Below are positions 37,511 through 46,888 of a stretch of DNA of 64,000 nucleotides, in pieces. The position numbers and the translations under genes are program-made. The DNA comes from Salinimonas chungwhensis DSM 16280. Its GTDB lineage: Bacteria > Pseudomonadota > Gammaproteobacteria > Enterobacterales > Alteromonadaceae. The stretch spans positions 97,533 through 161,532 of the forward strand of contig NZ_KB899382.1 in the NCBI RefSeq assembly GCF_000378185.1, written 5' to 3'. The first letter of the stretch is position 1; each line of letters opens with the position of its first letter. The notes below the pieces were generated by a model. That model made no database searches. It saw only the letters and a program-made list of their open reading frames with translations, and was not told the origin of the DNA.

Positions 37511-38644
37511 TCAAATTTCTATTAATTCATTACACCAACATTTAAGTGCTACATCACACAGAGCACTGCCCCAATCTTGAAGTTCGGTGATAGTTTCATT
37601 GTTTAAGGCTTTTAATCTAGTCGGAACTTTGGCTAAGCTTTTCGTTGATACGCTATCTGTTAGAATTGGAGTTATATTTCTTCCGAACTGCTTCTTAGCA
37701 GATTCTGTATAGTCATTAATTTTATTTCCTATTCCGAAGTAAGTCCCTTTAAACTTCCCTTCAAAAATGTCCTCGATTAGCTTTCGTTTTCTCAGCGCAC
37801 GTTGCTGATTTATCATAACTTCGGTCATTCTCGCGGTTTGACTTATCCAATTTGTCTTTGCATTTTCAGATACCTCGAAAGGAGCGCCTGCATCACAACA
37901 AATTACATAGTCATATTCTGGTTTCTTACTAGTTTTAGTAATCGCTTCTAACCCTAGGTTGTCATAAAGGCCTCCATCGGTAAGTACCATTTTCGATAAC
38001 ATTGATTTGTTATCATTGTGTGTACTGTATTTTGTTTTTATCCAATTACTAGGATTTAGTTGCAAATTCACGGGTGATAAAACAGGCGGGAATGCGCTAC
38101 TAATGCCAACGGCCTTGCTCAGAGGAATGTCATCTTTTTCATTGTAGCCTAACCTCCAGTCTGAGATGTATTTTTGACTTAGACGGACACTGGCACCGGT
38201 TTGAAAATTTGTACCATAAAAAATGAAAAGTGGCGCACTCTCAAAAGAATTTATACCTTTTAATGTGAAACCTTCGTATAGCTTCTTATCATATGCCCTA
38301 GCTACTTTGTCACCGATTGACTCCCTGAATGAAATCAACCCACCTAATACCGACCTCATGTCGATAGATGTCATACAAAAACGCTGTAAAGGGTCTTCTA
38401 TTTTTTCATGAAAATTAAGTGCGACACCGTGTTCATTAAAATTGAGGTATCCCCAATTTTTTGCCAGCAATGCAGATGTTATGCTGCCACCGGAGACGCT
38501 CGTTATCGTACTTACGCGCGAAAGCAAACCCATAGCGTTTAATTGTTTCAATGCACCTAGAGTAAATACTGTCGCTCGATATCCGCCTCCTGACAATGCG
38601 AGAGCTATCTTTAAGTCATTCTTGTCAGATACAGGTTTTGGCAT
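37511..38644 (-). CDS. Patatin-like phospholipase (377 aa)
   Basis: This is a Ser-Asp dyad lipid acyl hydrolase. The oxyanion loop is LALSGGGYRATVF, the nucleophile motif SVSGGSITSALLA, and the catalytic aspartate is in VLTDGGLYDNLGLEA. I chose ATG 38644 because ggag lies seven bases upstream. That start overlaps the end of the metallo-beta-lactamase gene by 20 bases, so the genes are coupled. ATG 38671 is an alternative. No signal peptide, so it would act inside the cell on the inner membrane. Patatin-like enzymes serve as membrane-degrading effectors in several phage-defence systems. Here the partners are a secreted MBL-fold enzyme and a TM protein. Confidence 0.88.
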   Translation of the reverse strand: MPKPVSDKNDLKIALALSGGGYRATVFTLGALKQLNAMGLLSRVSTITSVSGGSITSALLAKNWGYLNFNEHGVALNFHEKIEDPLQRFCMTSIDMRSVLGGLISFRESIGDKVARAYDKKLYEGFTLKGINSFESAPLFIFYGTNFQTGASVRLSQKYISDWRLGYNEKDDIPLSKAVGISSAFPPVLSPVNLQLNPSNWIKTKYSTHNDNKSMLSKMVLTDGGLYDNLGLEAITKTSKKPEYDYVICCDAGAPFEVSENAKTNWISQTARMTEVMINQQRALRKRKLIEDIFEGKFKGTYFGIGNKINDYTESAKKQFGRNITPILTDSVSTKSLAKVPTRLKALNNETITELQDWGSALCDVALKCWCNELIEI

Positions 38645-39797
38645 CGCTATCTCCGGTTGGATTGTATTCATCTAGACAATATGTGGTTTCGCACTGTGGG
38701 CCCAATCGCGAGAGGGTTCCGTCAAAAAATAAATTTCCACTCGTTGATACCTTTAAGGCTTTAATTCCATCGGTTGTCAGTACTATATCTCCTGATACAA
38801 AACCAGCATTTAGCGTTTCTTTACCTGTTGGCATCGTATTGCAAGACTCTGATCCTAGGTCTGTTTGATATAACGCTTTGAATCTATTGATTCTAGGACA
38901 TTGAGATAGAGACGAGCCAGAAAGGGATGTTACTTTAGGGACATCTTCAATCAGAGGTGAAAGAACATCTCTTCTTGGATGTCTGTATTTACAGTTTGGA
39001 TTTCCAACACTTACGATACCCACTTCAGGTTTTACAAGCGACACATACCTAAGTGGGGTACTGCTTTCGCTGCCATGGTGTGCAATGTGCATTGCGTCCA
39101 GCCCGTTTTCAGCAGTAATTAATTTTTCGTTAAGTAGCGTTTTCGCAACAAATGTTTGAACATCGACTTGAGTTGTCTCGTGCCCACTGCAGCGTTCGGT
39201 ACCTCCTCCAAGGTCACCGTCTATCAGATATTGAAAATTTTTATAGTTAATAAATAAAACGATTGAACGGTCATTTTCATCATTTACGTCGACCTGTGTC
39301 CCATCAAGTAGACGTCCATTCGCAGCGATAACATGCATTGTAGCGCCGTCGCCAAGAGATACTACAAGGCCAACAGGTATGGTTCTAACTTTGCCTGCCA
39401 ATGTTTTTGATGCGGGTTCATACCAATTTCTGTTGATTAGACTGGAGTCTAACTCTGGTCCATCAGGCTCGAAATTCGCGACTCGAACATTGATATTGGC
39501 ATCAATCATATCTTTGTAACCATAATAATGGTCTTTATGTCTATGACTAAGGATGGCGTAATCAATTTGCTTTTTTCCGGACAAGGCCGAGTGTAAATAG
39601 AGGACAAGAGCGATGTCACCGAACTTTACACCGAAATCGTAGAGGACTGATGTACCATCGGGACCGATTATGAGAGTAGAACCTCCCTGTCCGGTATTTA
39701 TGTAGTGTATTTGCAAAGGTTCCATTGCAAAGGTGGGAGTTAGGCTTAATATTGTAAGTGATAAAAATAACCTACACACCATAAGTTTTGAGATCAC
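38625..39797 (-). CDS. Secreted MBL-fold metallo-hydrolase (390 aa)
   Basis: The metal ligands are HxHxDH in ILSHRHKDHYYGYK, aspartate in YLIDGDLGGGTER, and HIAHHGSESSTPL. The layout is like the ComEC/Rec2-associated beta-lactamase domain. GTG 39797 follows gagg and lies one base after the upstream stop. It gives a signal peptide (LFLSLTILSLTPTFA), so the enzyme should be exported. ATG 39782 is also possible. Several cysteines (CSGHE, NPNCKYRHP, CETTYCLDE) suit an oxidising periplasm. The substrate is unknown; related domains act on nucleic acids, phosphodiesters or lipids. Middle gene of a coupled three-gene operon. Confidence 0.82.
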   Translation of the reverse strand: MISKLMVCRLFLSLTILSLTPTFAMEPLQIHYINTGQGGSTLIIGPDGTSVLYDFGVKFGDIALVLYLHSALSGKKQIDYAILSHRHKDHYYGYKDMIDANINVRVANFEPDGPELDSSLINRNWYEPASKTLAGKVRTIPVGLVVSLGDGATMHVIAANGRLLDGTQVDVNDENDRSIVLFINYKNFQYLIDGDLGGGTERCSGHETTQVDVQTFVAKTLLNEKLITAENGLDAMHIAHHGSESSTPLRYVSLVKPEVGIVSVGNPNCKYRHPRRDVLSPLIEDVPKVTSLSGSSLSQCPRINRFKALYQTDLGSESCNTMPTGKETLNAGFVSGDIVLTTDGIKALKVSTSGNLFFDGTLSRLGPQCETTYCLDEYNPTGDSDAKTCI

Positions 39798-39798
39798 T

Positions 39799-40593
39799 CT
39801 AGCGTTCCTCTTCAATATCAGGCTTCCTTTGTTCAACAGAACTGGGCTTTTTGTAAGAGGAATTCAGATTCAATTTTGCAGCAACTTCATCGACAGTCTT
39901 TTCAAGTGCTCCATAAACAACTTTTACAGCTAGCCCTACTAGAAAAGCTATCGTGTAGTCATCTATAAGGGATTCATCTTTTAGTTTTATTGTGAAGAGG
40001 TAGGGAATTATTCCGCCTAATACGGTGCCGAGTAGTACTCTTGACTTCCAGCCCCCGTAATAATTGTAGTTAAACACTCGGTCTGCAGATAAATCAGAAA
40101 ATTTCTTAATTAAGAAGACACAACTACCTAGGCCCCCCCAAAAAAAAGGAGCTAAAGGAGAAAGGAAGTATACCTGGATTAGCTGAAGCCAGTCTCGCTC
40201 CGTATCAGTAGCTATTGGTTCATTGGCCAACTGAATTTCTAATATAAGGTTCGATAAAGCCAAAACGAGAAATAAAGCGCAAGCCCACCGGATTGGTGTG
40301 GCATAGCGCATAGTCCTATATTTATAAGAATCAATCAGGGTACTTCCCGTAACCGGCTTTGTGAGTTGACATAAAAGTGTATACGCCTGAATCACGCTCT
40401 CCGGTGATGGAGAGGAAGAAATTTTAACTACAACATCCTCGTTATCTTCATTTTCATCTTCTTTCGCGGATTCAACGAAGTTATCAAGAGGTGAAGATAT
40501 CTCTGCAGGCAAAACGATTGCCGATTCAGCAGCATATTTGAGCAGTGCTCGAACTTCTTGCGTGGGAATTAGGTAGGTACTTTCTTTAAACAT
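39799..40593 (-). CDS. Multi-TM protein of unknown function, first gene of the MBL-patatin operon (264 aa)
   Basis: ATG 40593 lies six bases after ggagaagg, better than ATG 40608. The first 110 residues are soluble and acidic (ESAKEDENEDNEDVVVK). About three or four membrane segments follow: PIRWACALFLVLALSNLIL, FLSPLAPFFWGGLGSCVFLI, VLLGTVLGGIIPYLF and DDYTIAFLVGLAVKVVYG. The tail is polar and charged. I do not recognise a family. It could be a sensor or anchor for the two hydrolases encoded after it. Confidence 0.65.
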   Translation of the reverse strand: MFKESTYLIPTQEVRALLKYAAESAIVLPAEISSPLDNFVESAKEDENEDNEDVVVKISSSPSPESVIQAYTLLCQLTKPVTGSTLIDSYKYRTMRYATPIRWACALFLVLALSNLILEIQLANEPIATDTERDWLQLIQVYFLSPLAPFFWGGLGSCVFLIKKFSDLSADRVFNYNYYGGWKSRVLLGTVLGGIIPYLFTIKLKDESLIDDYTIAFLVGLAVKVVYGALEKTVDEVAAKLNLNSSYKKPSSVEQRKPDIEEER

Positions 40594-40608
40594 ATATGCC
40601 TTCTCCAT

Positions 40609-40894
40609 GATTTAAAAGGCGTATACTACGAGACGACAAAGCGGTGCGTTTTCCTTAGCCTGTAGACTAACTTTTGTACAAAAAAAAGTAAATGTAAAGT
40701 AAATATCGAAAATATTCTATCTCAGGTAATAACACTCAGGTACATGAATTGATTTGTAAACCTGAGTCGAAATATTGCCACGGTTAACTCATCTGTTGCA
40801 TATGAAAAGAAAAAATACAATATGCGCTAAACGCTAGACTATTCAATGCGATACAAGTAATCTAGACGAAAATAATTATTCATTAGTATATGTT
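40609..40894. other. Promoter-bearing gap between divergent genes
   Basis: These 286 AT-rich bases separate the MBL-patatin operon (minus) from a nuclease-like gene (plus). The acaaaaaaaagtaaatgtaaagtaaat stretch near 40680 is a weak direct repeat. No operator was identified. Confidence 0.35.
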
Positions 40895-41863
40895 TTGTAC
40901 ACTTTTCTCTCTCAATTACCATTACCAACCATTGAATATTCAAGAGATAACAATCCTAATAATGGAAGCGATGCTGAGACAATGGCAGCTTCTAAAATAG
41001 TTCAAGCGACAAGAGGAGAAATTAGATGGGCATCAAGGGAAGAGGATAGCAAGAAAAAGGATCTTTATCTTTCTAGTCAGCATCCTTGGTATCCCACAGA
41101 TAGACTGGAAATAAGTATTCAGGTCAAATCCGGACCTTCAAATGGAAGACTTATAGAAAATGGATTTAGATTAAAAAAGCAAGCGTACAAAGATTTAATA
41201 ATTAAAAAAGATCCAACATGTCTATTATGGGTTGACTACGATACTGGTAGAACGTATTGGACTTATGTTCATCCTAGCAGCGATCTAGACTCCCATAATG
41301 AATTTAGCAATATTCACCTTGTTAGCCCTGCGACTATATATGACTTGGCAAGGTGTGCTGCAAGACACAAAGGTGAGCATAAAAGGGATGGTAGAGGAGT
41401 AAACATCAGCTCAAAAGATATAGATAAGAACTTATTAATAATAAGAGCAAAAGAAGCTATTCAGCGGTTTAAATATGAAGGTCAGCTATTTTGTCCTGTC
41501 TTGGGATGTATTGAATTTACAAGGACTAGTTGGCGACACATGTTCAGAGCTTCTAGAAAAAAGGCGAATAGAGAAAGTAGCTTAAGAGTGATCCCTCATT
41601 TGGCCGCGTTGCTGTCTCAAATTCCATCTACACATTTCATATCTGAGTACGAATTTGAAGAAAATAGAGATATGATAACTCGTTCCTTAAACCATATTAT
41701 CAAATACACTAAGGCCTCTCAAAATAATAGACAAATTTCTGTAGTAATCAAAGTACAGGAGGATGTAAGGTATCCAGTTAATTGGCGAGAGCGAACTTTA
41801 TTATCTCAGCTCGTAGAAAGAAAGCTTACTCTTATTAGTTGTTATACTAAAACGGAACAGTAG
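40895..41863 (+). CDS. DUF4365-like PD-(D/E)XK nuclease domain protein (322 aa)
   Basis: The N-terminal half reads like DUF4365: a helix with DAETMAASKIVQATRGEIRW, an acidic position in DRLEIS, then the core IQVKSGPSNGRL (E/Q-x-K nuclease motif), and later CLLWVDYDTGRTYWTYVHP. The C-terminal half is basic and unassigned (HMFRASRKKANRESSLRVIP). The listed start is TTG 40895 with no clear ribosome site. ATG 40982 is possible but would remove a conserved-looking helix. The protein is probably a DNA-cleaving component, and it lies in a defence-rich region. Confidence 0.6.
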   Translation: MYTFLSQLPLPTIEYSRDNNPNNGSDAETMAASKIVQATRGEIRWASREEDSKKKDLYLSSQHPWYPTDRLEISIQVKSGPSNGRLIENGFRLKKQAYKDLIIKKDPTCLLWVDYDTGRTYWTYVHPSSDLDSHNEFSNIHLVSPATIYDLARCAARHKGEHKRDGRGVNISSKDIDKNLLIIRAKEAIQRFKYEGQLFCPVLGCIEFTRTSWRHMFRASRKKANRESSLRVIPHLAALLSQIPSTHFISEYEFEENRDMITRSLNHIIKYTKASQNNRQISVVIKVQEDVRYPVNWRERTLLSQLVERKLTLISCYTKTEQ

Positions 41864-42338
41864 ATTGGAACCTGGGACGATCGCTACTTGCAATCTCTGC
41901 CACTCCTCTAACTTTCGTTAAGAGCACTGGCATTCCTCTTCAAAGAAGAGGTGCGGCACAGTATGCCGTCCCATTGGTTGTTATACTATCAGACATATAA
42001 TCTATTCAAAAGACATTTTTTGACCAAATCGTAACTGTTTCGATATCGAAAAAGAACTTGGATTTTACCTTACCGGCCTTGACCACAGCACGTCATACAA
42101 ATTAAAAAACTAATAATAAAGTTAATAAACGCTGCCATCAGTTAGAGGCTAGCATCATATTTTAAAATGACTGGCCATTTTGAATATGAAAGCAAGGTTT
42201 TCATGGTAACCTTGAGCTAGTGTGATTGTCGGCCTATTTTATTGCTTAGATAGCTGGTCCCATAACGCATTTAGATTTTTGCTTTAAGGCGATTTCCACA
42301 CTTTATGATCAATGTTAACAAGGTTATTGAGAGTAAAT
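41864..42338. other. Intergenic region
   Basis: This gap of about 475 bases shows no supported gene. A short inverted repeat (cattcctcttc aaa gaagaggtg, near 41930-41955) just after the nuclease gene may terminate its transcript. Confidence 0.4.
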
Positions 42339-43286
42339 ATGGACTTTATTACCAAATTTAGCGAAGAACTTGAAAATCCAGATACTCGGTACTTCATTTT
42401 TGATACAAAGGGAAGCGGTATTAAGCATGATGACGCGGACTTTATAAAATATTCATGGCGAACGAATATGTACGGACAGGTGCGACCTGGTGATATTTTC
42501 ATCTATCGTCGACCTGGCAAAGCCTCAGAAACTAAGCAGTTTTACTTTTTTGGAGCGGGTCGAATTGATGCTATATCGCCTGCCAATGGCTCTGATGTCG
42601 ACGATGAGACGCGCGTAAACGGTTCCATCACTAAGCCGTTTCCGTTCGAAACATTTCTGCATCAAGCCGATCTTGACCATTTCAACTGGCATTTTAAATC
42701 CCGGAAACATGGCTCTTGGGAGCATTTTTTTAACCAATACGGGATGAACCGTATTGATAAGCGTGACTTTGTTCAACTGATAACGCTTTCTCAGAAACAT
42801 CTAGATTATGATTATGATGTTGAAATGGCGACATCGACCTCACAAGCTATGCAGCGTGGTAACTATCATGCTGATGATGAAGTAAGTTTCGCCAAACGTC
42901 GCACTAAACAAAGCGTGTTCTCTAATAATGTGAAAAATCTCTACGGTAATCAATGCGCACTTTGTAAGTTGAAAACGAAGGCGCTGCTGACAGGCTCACA
43001 CATTGTTCCATGGTCTGCCAGAAAAGATATCAGACTGGATCCCGCGAACGGGATATCACTATGCGTCATGCATGATAAGTTGTTTGATGCTGGATACATA
43101 ACCCTAAGTTCGAAATTAACTGTTATCGTTTCTGAGTCTGTCAAAGAAGATCCCGTATTAGCTAAAATTGCTGGTGAAATTGAGGGTAAAACTCTAAACA
43201 AGCCCAAAAACTTTGCTCCAAAAGCGGAATATTTACATTATCATCGTGCCGTAGTTTTCGAGAAATTTTTGAATAAGACGATGTGA
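42339..43286 (+). CDS. HNH endonuclease with N-terminal reader-like domain (315 aa)
   Basis: ATG 42339 follows gagag; ATG 42312 lacks a site. The C-terminal HNH domain has the zinc pair QCALCKLKT, then GSHIVPWSA (His), LDPANGISLCVMHDKLFDAG (Asn/His), and a trailing KPKNFAPKAEYLHYHR typical of this family. The N-terminal 170 residues (YFIFDTKGSGIKHDDADFIK, GQVRPGDIFIYRR) form a separate beta-rich domain, perhaps one that senses DNA modification as in type IV enzymes. It would cut modified or foreign DNA. It stands alone upstream of the integrase. Confidence 0.8.
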   Translation: MDFITKFSEELENPDTRYFIFDTKGSGIKHDDADFIKYSWRTNMYGQVRPGDIFIYRRPGKASETKQFYFFGAGRIDAISPANGSDVDDETRVNGSITKPFPFETFLHQADLDHFNWHFKSRKHGSWEHFFNQYGMNRIDKRDFVQLITLSQKHLDYDYDVEMATSTSQAMQRGNYHADDEVSFAKRRTKQSVFSNNVKNLYGNQCALCKLKTKALLTGSHIVPWSARKDIRLDPANGISLCVMHDKLFDAGYITLSSKLTVIVSESVKEDPVLAKIAGEIEGKTLNKPKNFAPKAEYLHYHRAVVFEKFLNKTM

Positions 43287-43398
43287 CAATAAATGAAAAA
43301 TTAACTTAGTACAGCGTGCATCATGCATGAATACTTATTTTCGTTTTCAGTGATCGCTACGTATAATAGGAAGATTTTTAAAATACAAGGCATGTTGA

Positions 43399-43626
43399 TT
43401 AGAGTTGTATAGCGGAACTACGCTCTACTAAGCCGAGTGTCGAATGTATATTCGATATGTGATCTTGAGCTTGCTGAAGTTGCTCTATGGCTGTTTCCAA
43501 AGATACTACTACATCTAAAATGGAGACCTTAAAACAATCTTTTTCTGGGTCTGTTAGGCCCATAAGATTAGATAGTATAACTTCGGTCCTATCAATAAAA
43601 ATATTTGCTTTTAACCTGTCATCCAT
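43399..43626 (-). CDS. Possible small helical protein (75 aa)
   Basis: ATG 43626 opens a frame with regular helix-forming composition (ILSNLMGLTDPEKDCFKVSI, VSLETAIEQLQQAQDH). No clear ribosome site and no family. It lies between the HNH gene and the integrase on the opposite strand, where small regulators or excisionases are often found. Coding status is uncertain. Confidence 0.35.
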   Translation of the reverse strand: MDDRLKANIFIDRTEVILSNLMGLTDPEKDCFKVSILDVVVSLETAIEQLQQAQDHISNIHSTLGLVERSSAIQL

Positions 43627-43965
43627 AGTTTTTAAATTTTTTCAACTCTTTGTATTCAGAGTATAGCCGTTATTCAGGCAAGAGTATGCTGACCCTCTGG
43701 CTAGTTTTTCATAATTAGCAAGAATAGTATTTTAGTCGTTCCATGCGACGGCTGATAATTTTCGCAACAAGTTAATTAAATACTGTGAAATTTTTATGCT
43801 CTTAAAGAGAGCACTACTATAATTGCGCATATTGCTAAAGTGGTAGGCCATGTTAATGCATATTAACGTGACATATTATTTTCTCCAAAGAAACAGATAG
43901 ATATTTGTAGTTAGCCGTTTATACTCGTCGTAAGCGCAGTATTTATTCTTTGCAAACGGACAGCT

Positions 43966-45252
43966 ATGGCAACTCAACTTGCTCGACATAACGTTGATGA
44001 CTCCCTCTATGTATTTCTCCAAGACAACAGCAAAAAGTGGTATGCACGCTTTCAGCTATTTGGGACTTGGTATTGCAAATCAACGAAACAGGTAGATAAA
44101 GATGAAGCTATCGCGGCAGCGCGCTTGCTGCGTATGGAATGGAAGATAAAGGCGGAGACAGGTACTCTAACAAAGAGTAAGCGGTTTCGTGATGTCGCGA
44201 ACCTCGCCATTACCAATATGGAACATGCGTTGTTGCACGGTGGTGGAAAAGTTAGCTACAAGGACTACATCGGCGCGCTGAAGCGCTATCACATCCCATT
44301 CTTTGACAGAACCTATGTCACATCGATAGACCAGCAAAAGATAAAAGAATTTGAAATCTGGCGGATCAAAAAAGCCGGTCGGCTACTTAACAAGTCAACG
44401 CTGCTTAATCACAATGCCGCATTGCAGATGGTCTTCAAGGAAGCCGTTGAAAAGCAATGGATGTTAGCAGTTCAGGTGCCGGTGCTCAGTGCCACAGGAG
44501 AGCGGGGCGCCAGAAGAGCGGCTTTCACACGTGAGGAATACGAGCAGGTATTAGAAACTATAGAGTCGATGCGAGATAACAGTCGAAAAGATAAGACTCG
44601 TCAGATCCGTGAACTGTTGCTGGATTACTCGGAAGTTGTGGTTAATACCGGTATTCGCCCTGGTACCGAGATGGAAGAACTGACCTGGGGTGACATTGAG
44701 ATGGCACGAAAGGACCACCAAGTCATCTTCAAAATCAAAATCCGCAAGGGCAAGACAACGAGGTATACCGGTACAAGAACAGTCGTATGTAAAGATGATA
44801 TAGTATATCCGCTCATGGAGCTTCGAGATCGATTTCCTAATCGAAAGCCCAATGACAAACTGTTCCGGCTTGCCGATGGGAGTACAACACGAGAATTGGG
44901 ACGCACGTTTAGCGCTGCACTTGATGAATGTGAATTAAAAAGTAGTACTGATGGTCAGAGGTCGCTATATTCATTACGACATACCTATATCACCTGGCAA
45001 TTGCTCAGCCGTCAACTTCGAATTGATGTTCTGGCAAGACAATGCGGAACGAGTACCGCAATGATTGAGCAACACTATAGTCACATTGTTCCAAGCATGT
45101 TTGAAGAAGAGCTATCTGGCGTTGTATTCGACAAACAGACCGCTCAAAAGAAAAGTAAACGAGCATTAGCTCGTGAGCAGAAAACTAAAGATGTGTTAGC
45201 CAAACGCTTTTCAGAATGGGAGGCGGAATATAATAGGCGAGGCTGTATTTAG
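43966..45252 (+). CDS. Tyrosine recombinase / integrase (428 aa)
   Basis: The phage-integrase fold is complete. A SAM-like core-binding domain lies around residues 60-165. The catalytic arginine is in VVNTGIRPGTEMEELTW. The HxxR box is SLYSLRHTYITWQL, and the tyrosine nucleophile is in GTSTAMIEQHYSHIVP. The length suits integrases of genomic islands. It is the only integrase in island II, but it sits about 7.9 kb from repeat C and 12.7 kb from repeat B rather than next to an attachment site. It may belong to an older nested element or have been displaced by later insertions. Confidence 0.92.
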   Translation: MATQLARHNVDDSLYVFLQDNSKKWYARFQLFGTWYCKSTKQVDKDEAIAAARLLRMEWKIKAETGTLTKSKRFRDVANLAITNMEHALLHGGGKVSYKDYIGALKRYHIPFFDRTYVTSIDQQKIKEFEIWRIKKAGRLLNKSTLLNHNAALQMVFKEAVEKQWMLAVQVPVLSATGERGARRAAFTREEYEQVLETIESMRDNSRKDKTRQIRELLLDYSEVVVNTGIRPGTEMEELTWGDIEMARKDHQVIFKIKIRKGKTTRYTGTRTVVCKDDIVYPLMELRDRFPNRKPNDKLFRLADGSTTRELGRTFSAALDECELKSSTDGQRSLYSLRHTYITWQLLSRQLRIDVLARQCGTSTAMIEQHYSHIVPSMFEEELSGVVFDKQTAQKKSKRALAREQKTKDVLAKRFSEWEAEYNRRGCI

Positions 45253-45488
45253 ATTGGTAGTAAGGTAAACTGAAGTTGACTGATAGTCATTTTGACTCAT
45301 GTACTAAAAAGTCGAGGCCTAACCTGACAGGCAACATTACTCGGTATAAAGGCCATCACTACCGCGAAAAAAGTAGTCTGCAAAAGACAAAGAGCGGACG
45401 GGTTTTTTGTCAGTTATTGCAATCCCTAGGCCCAATGAGACGACTTTAAACTTGATTGTATTCAGAGTTTAAAAAACGCTTTAAGAAA

Positions 45489-46813
45489 TTAACCATTAGA
45501 CACTCTTTTATGCAAAGTGGTAATGTGCTCCTTCAAAACATCAATGTCGACTTCTGATAAAAAGCTGCTTAAGAGCACAATTGGTTTCCTACTATCAAGC
45601 GGTCCCACTCTTTCCTCTATGGACATATTTGGGATTGTATAAATTGCCGGTGATTCGCTACCATCCAAAATCAGCAGGCTTTTTCGCGGCTCATAGGCGA
45701 AGTCCAGGATCAGTTTCGATAAGGCAACATCGGAGAATCCAAATCCTGAAACAACCAGTACATCTATCTTATCAAGAAACTGATATAGACCTTTTTGCAA
45801 AGAAATATTGATGTCTTTAAAATATGACTCGGTCTTAGTGATTGAGCCTCTTAGCATCCAGGGGGCATAACAAGGAGTATAAGCAGTATCGTCAACTAGG
45901 ATTCTAGAGAACGCCGCATCTAACGGATGAATTAGTTCATTATGTTTACCAACGATGTAATTATCTGCCAGAAGCGGATTGTCGCATAGAAACCAGTTGA
46001 TAGAGCCATGCAATTTTATCAGGTTGGGTTTACGGGATTTAAAAAATCTAAACCGATAACCAACCTCCCATCTATCTCCATTGCTAGCTCGTACTTTTCT
46101 GCTGCTGAATCCATCATCTAGATTTAAACCGAGATTTGCGGCAATGTTTTCGATGTTTTGATCATAGTTAGTCGTTAGTATGTGAAACTTTTTGTTTTTG
46201 TTGCGAAGGCATATTAAGATTTTGGAAAATGCTTCATATCCATCTGGCTCAGGAATGTAGCGGATTTTATTTGCAATGCCCCAGCCAATGAACTCTTGTG
46301 TGGCCACGAGTTTCTCATGAAAAATTTCTGACTCGTAAAATTGGTAGGGGATATTAATTTTTTTTATCTTTTCACTAATATTCTTAACTTTTATAAAGTG
46401 ATTCACGAACGGATCGTTGTCTTTCATAATCACATGATTAGATAATTTACTTATCAGTCCTGAGAGGTCCTCATAGTTCGGTTCAGGGGTCCAAATTTTT
46501 AATTTTTTAAGATTGTTAATAAAATTTTGTACTGATCGACCGTTTTTTTTATCTGAGGTTTTAATTTTTTAAATCGATTTTCCACATGCACTTGAACATG
46601 CGGAGGGCAATGTTTTAAATTATATTCACTTGACCAAACAGGGGATAAATTATACGTACGTGGCCGCATTCGGTCTAAATCATTCGTCGGAAAATCCCAA
46701 AAATTATCTACCAAGTAGAAATCATCATTTAAAATAGAGTTTGTGAGTGAAGTTACGGAAGGTTGACCAGAGGGAAAAGAACACCCTGAACCTAGAAAAA
46801 ATCCGACGATCAT
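45489..46813 (-). pseudogene. SIR2-domain protein, reading frame disrupted near an A8 tract
   Basis: Two overlapping parts make one SIR2-like NADase-type protein. The first starts at ATG 46813 (ggag eight bases before) and contains the NAD-binding GFFLGSGCSFPSGQPSV. It stops at 46499. The second, in the next frame, contains LTTNYDQNIENIAANLGL, LIKLHGSINWFLCD and VLVVSGFGFSDVALSKLIL. The two join smoothly if one base is added at the run of eight A residues (46543-46550 as T on the plus strand). The second frame then reads through FINNLKKLKIWTPEPNYEDL. Sequencing error, inactivation, phase variation or programmed slippage are all possible. In defence systems such proteins deplete NAD. Third gene of the TIR operon. 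Confidence 0.8.
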
Positions 46814-46888
46814 ATCCTTCTCCGTTGTTTTCAAAAAGGTGTTATGTTTCAGCTGAATTAATTACCTTAGCATCTTGACGAAAAACAC

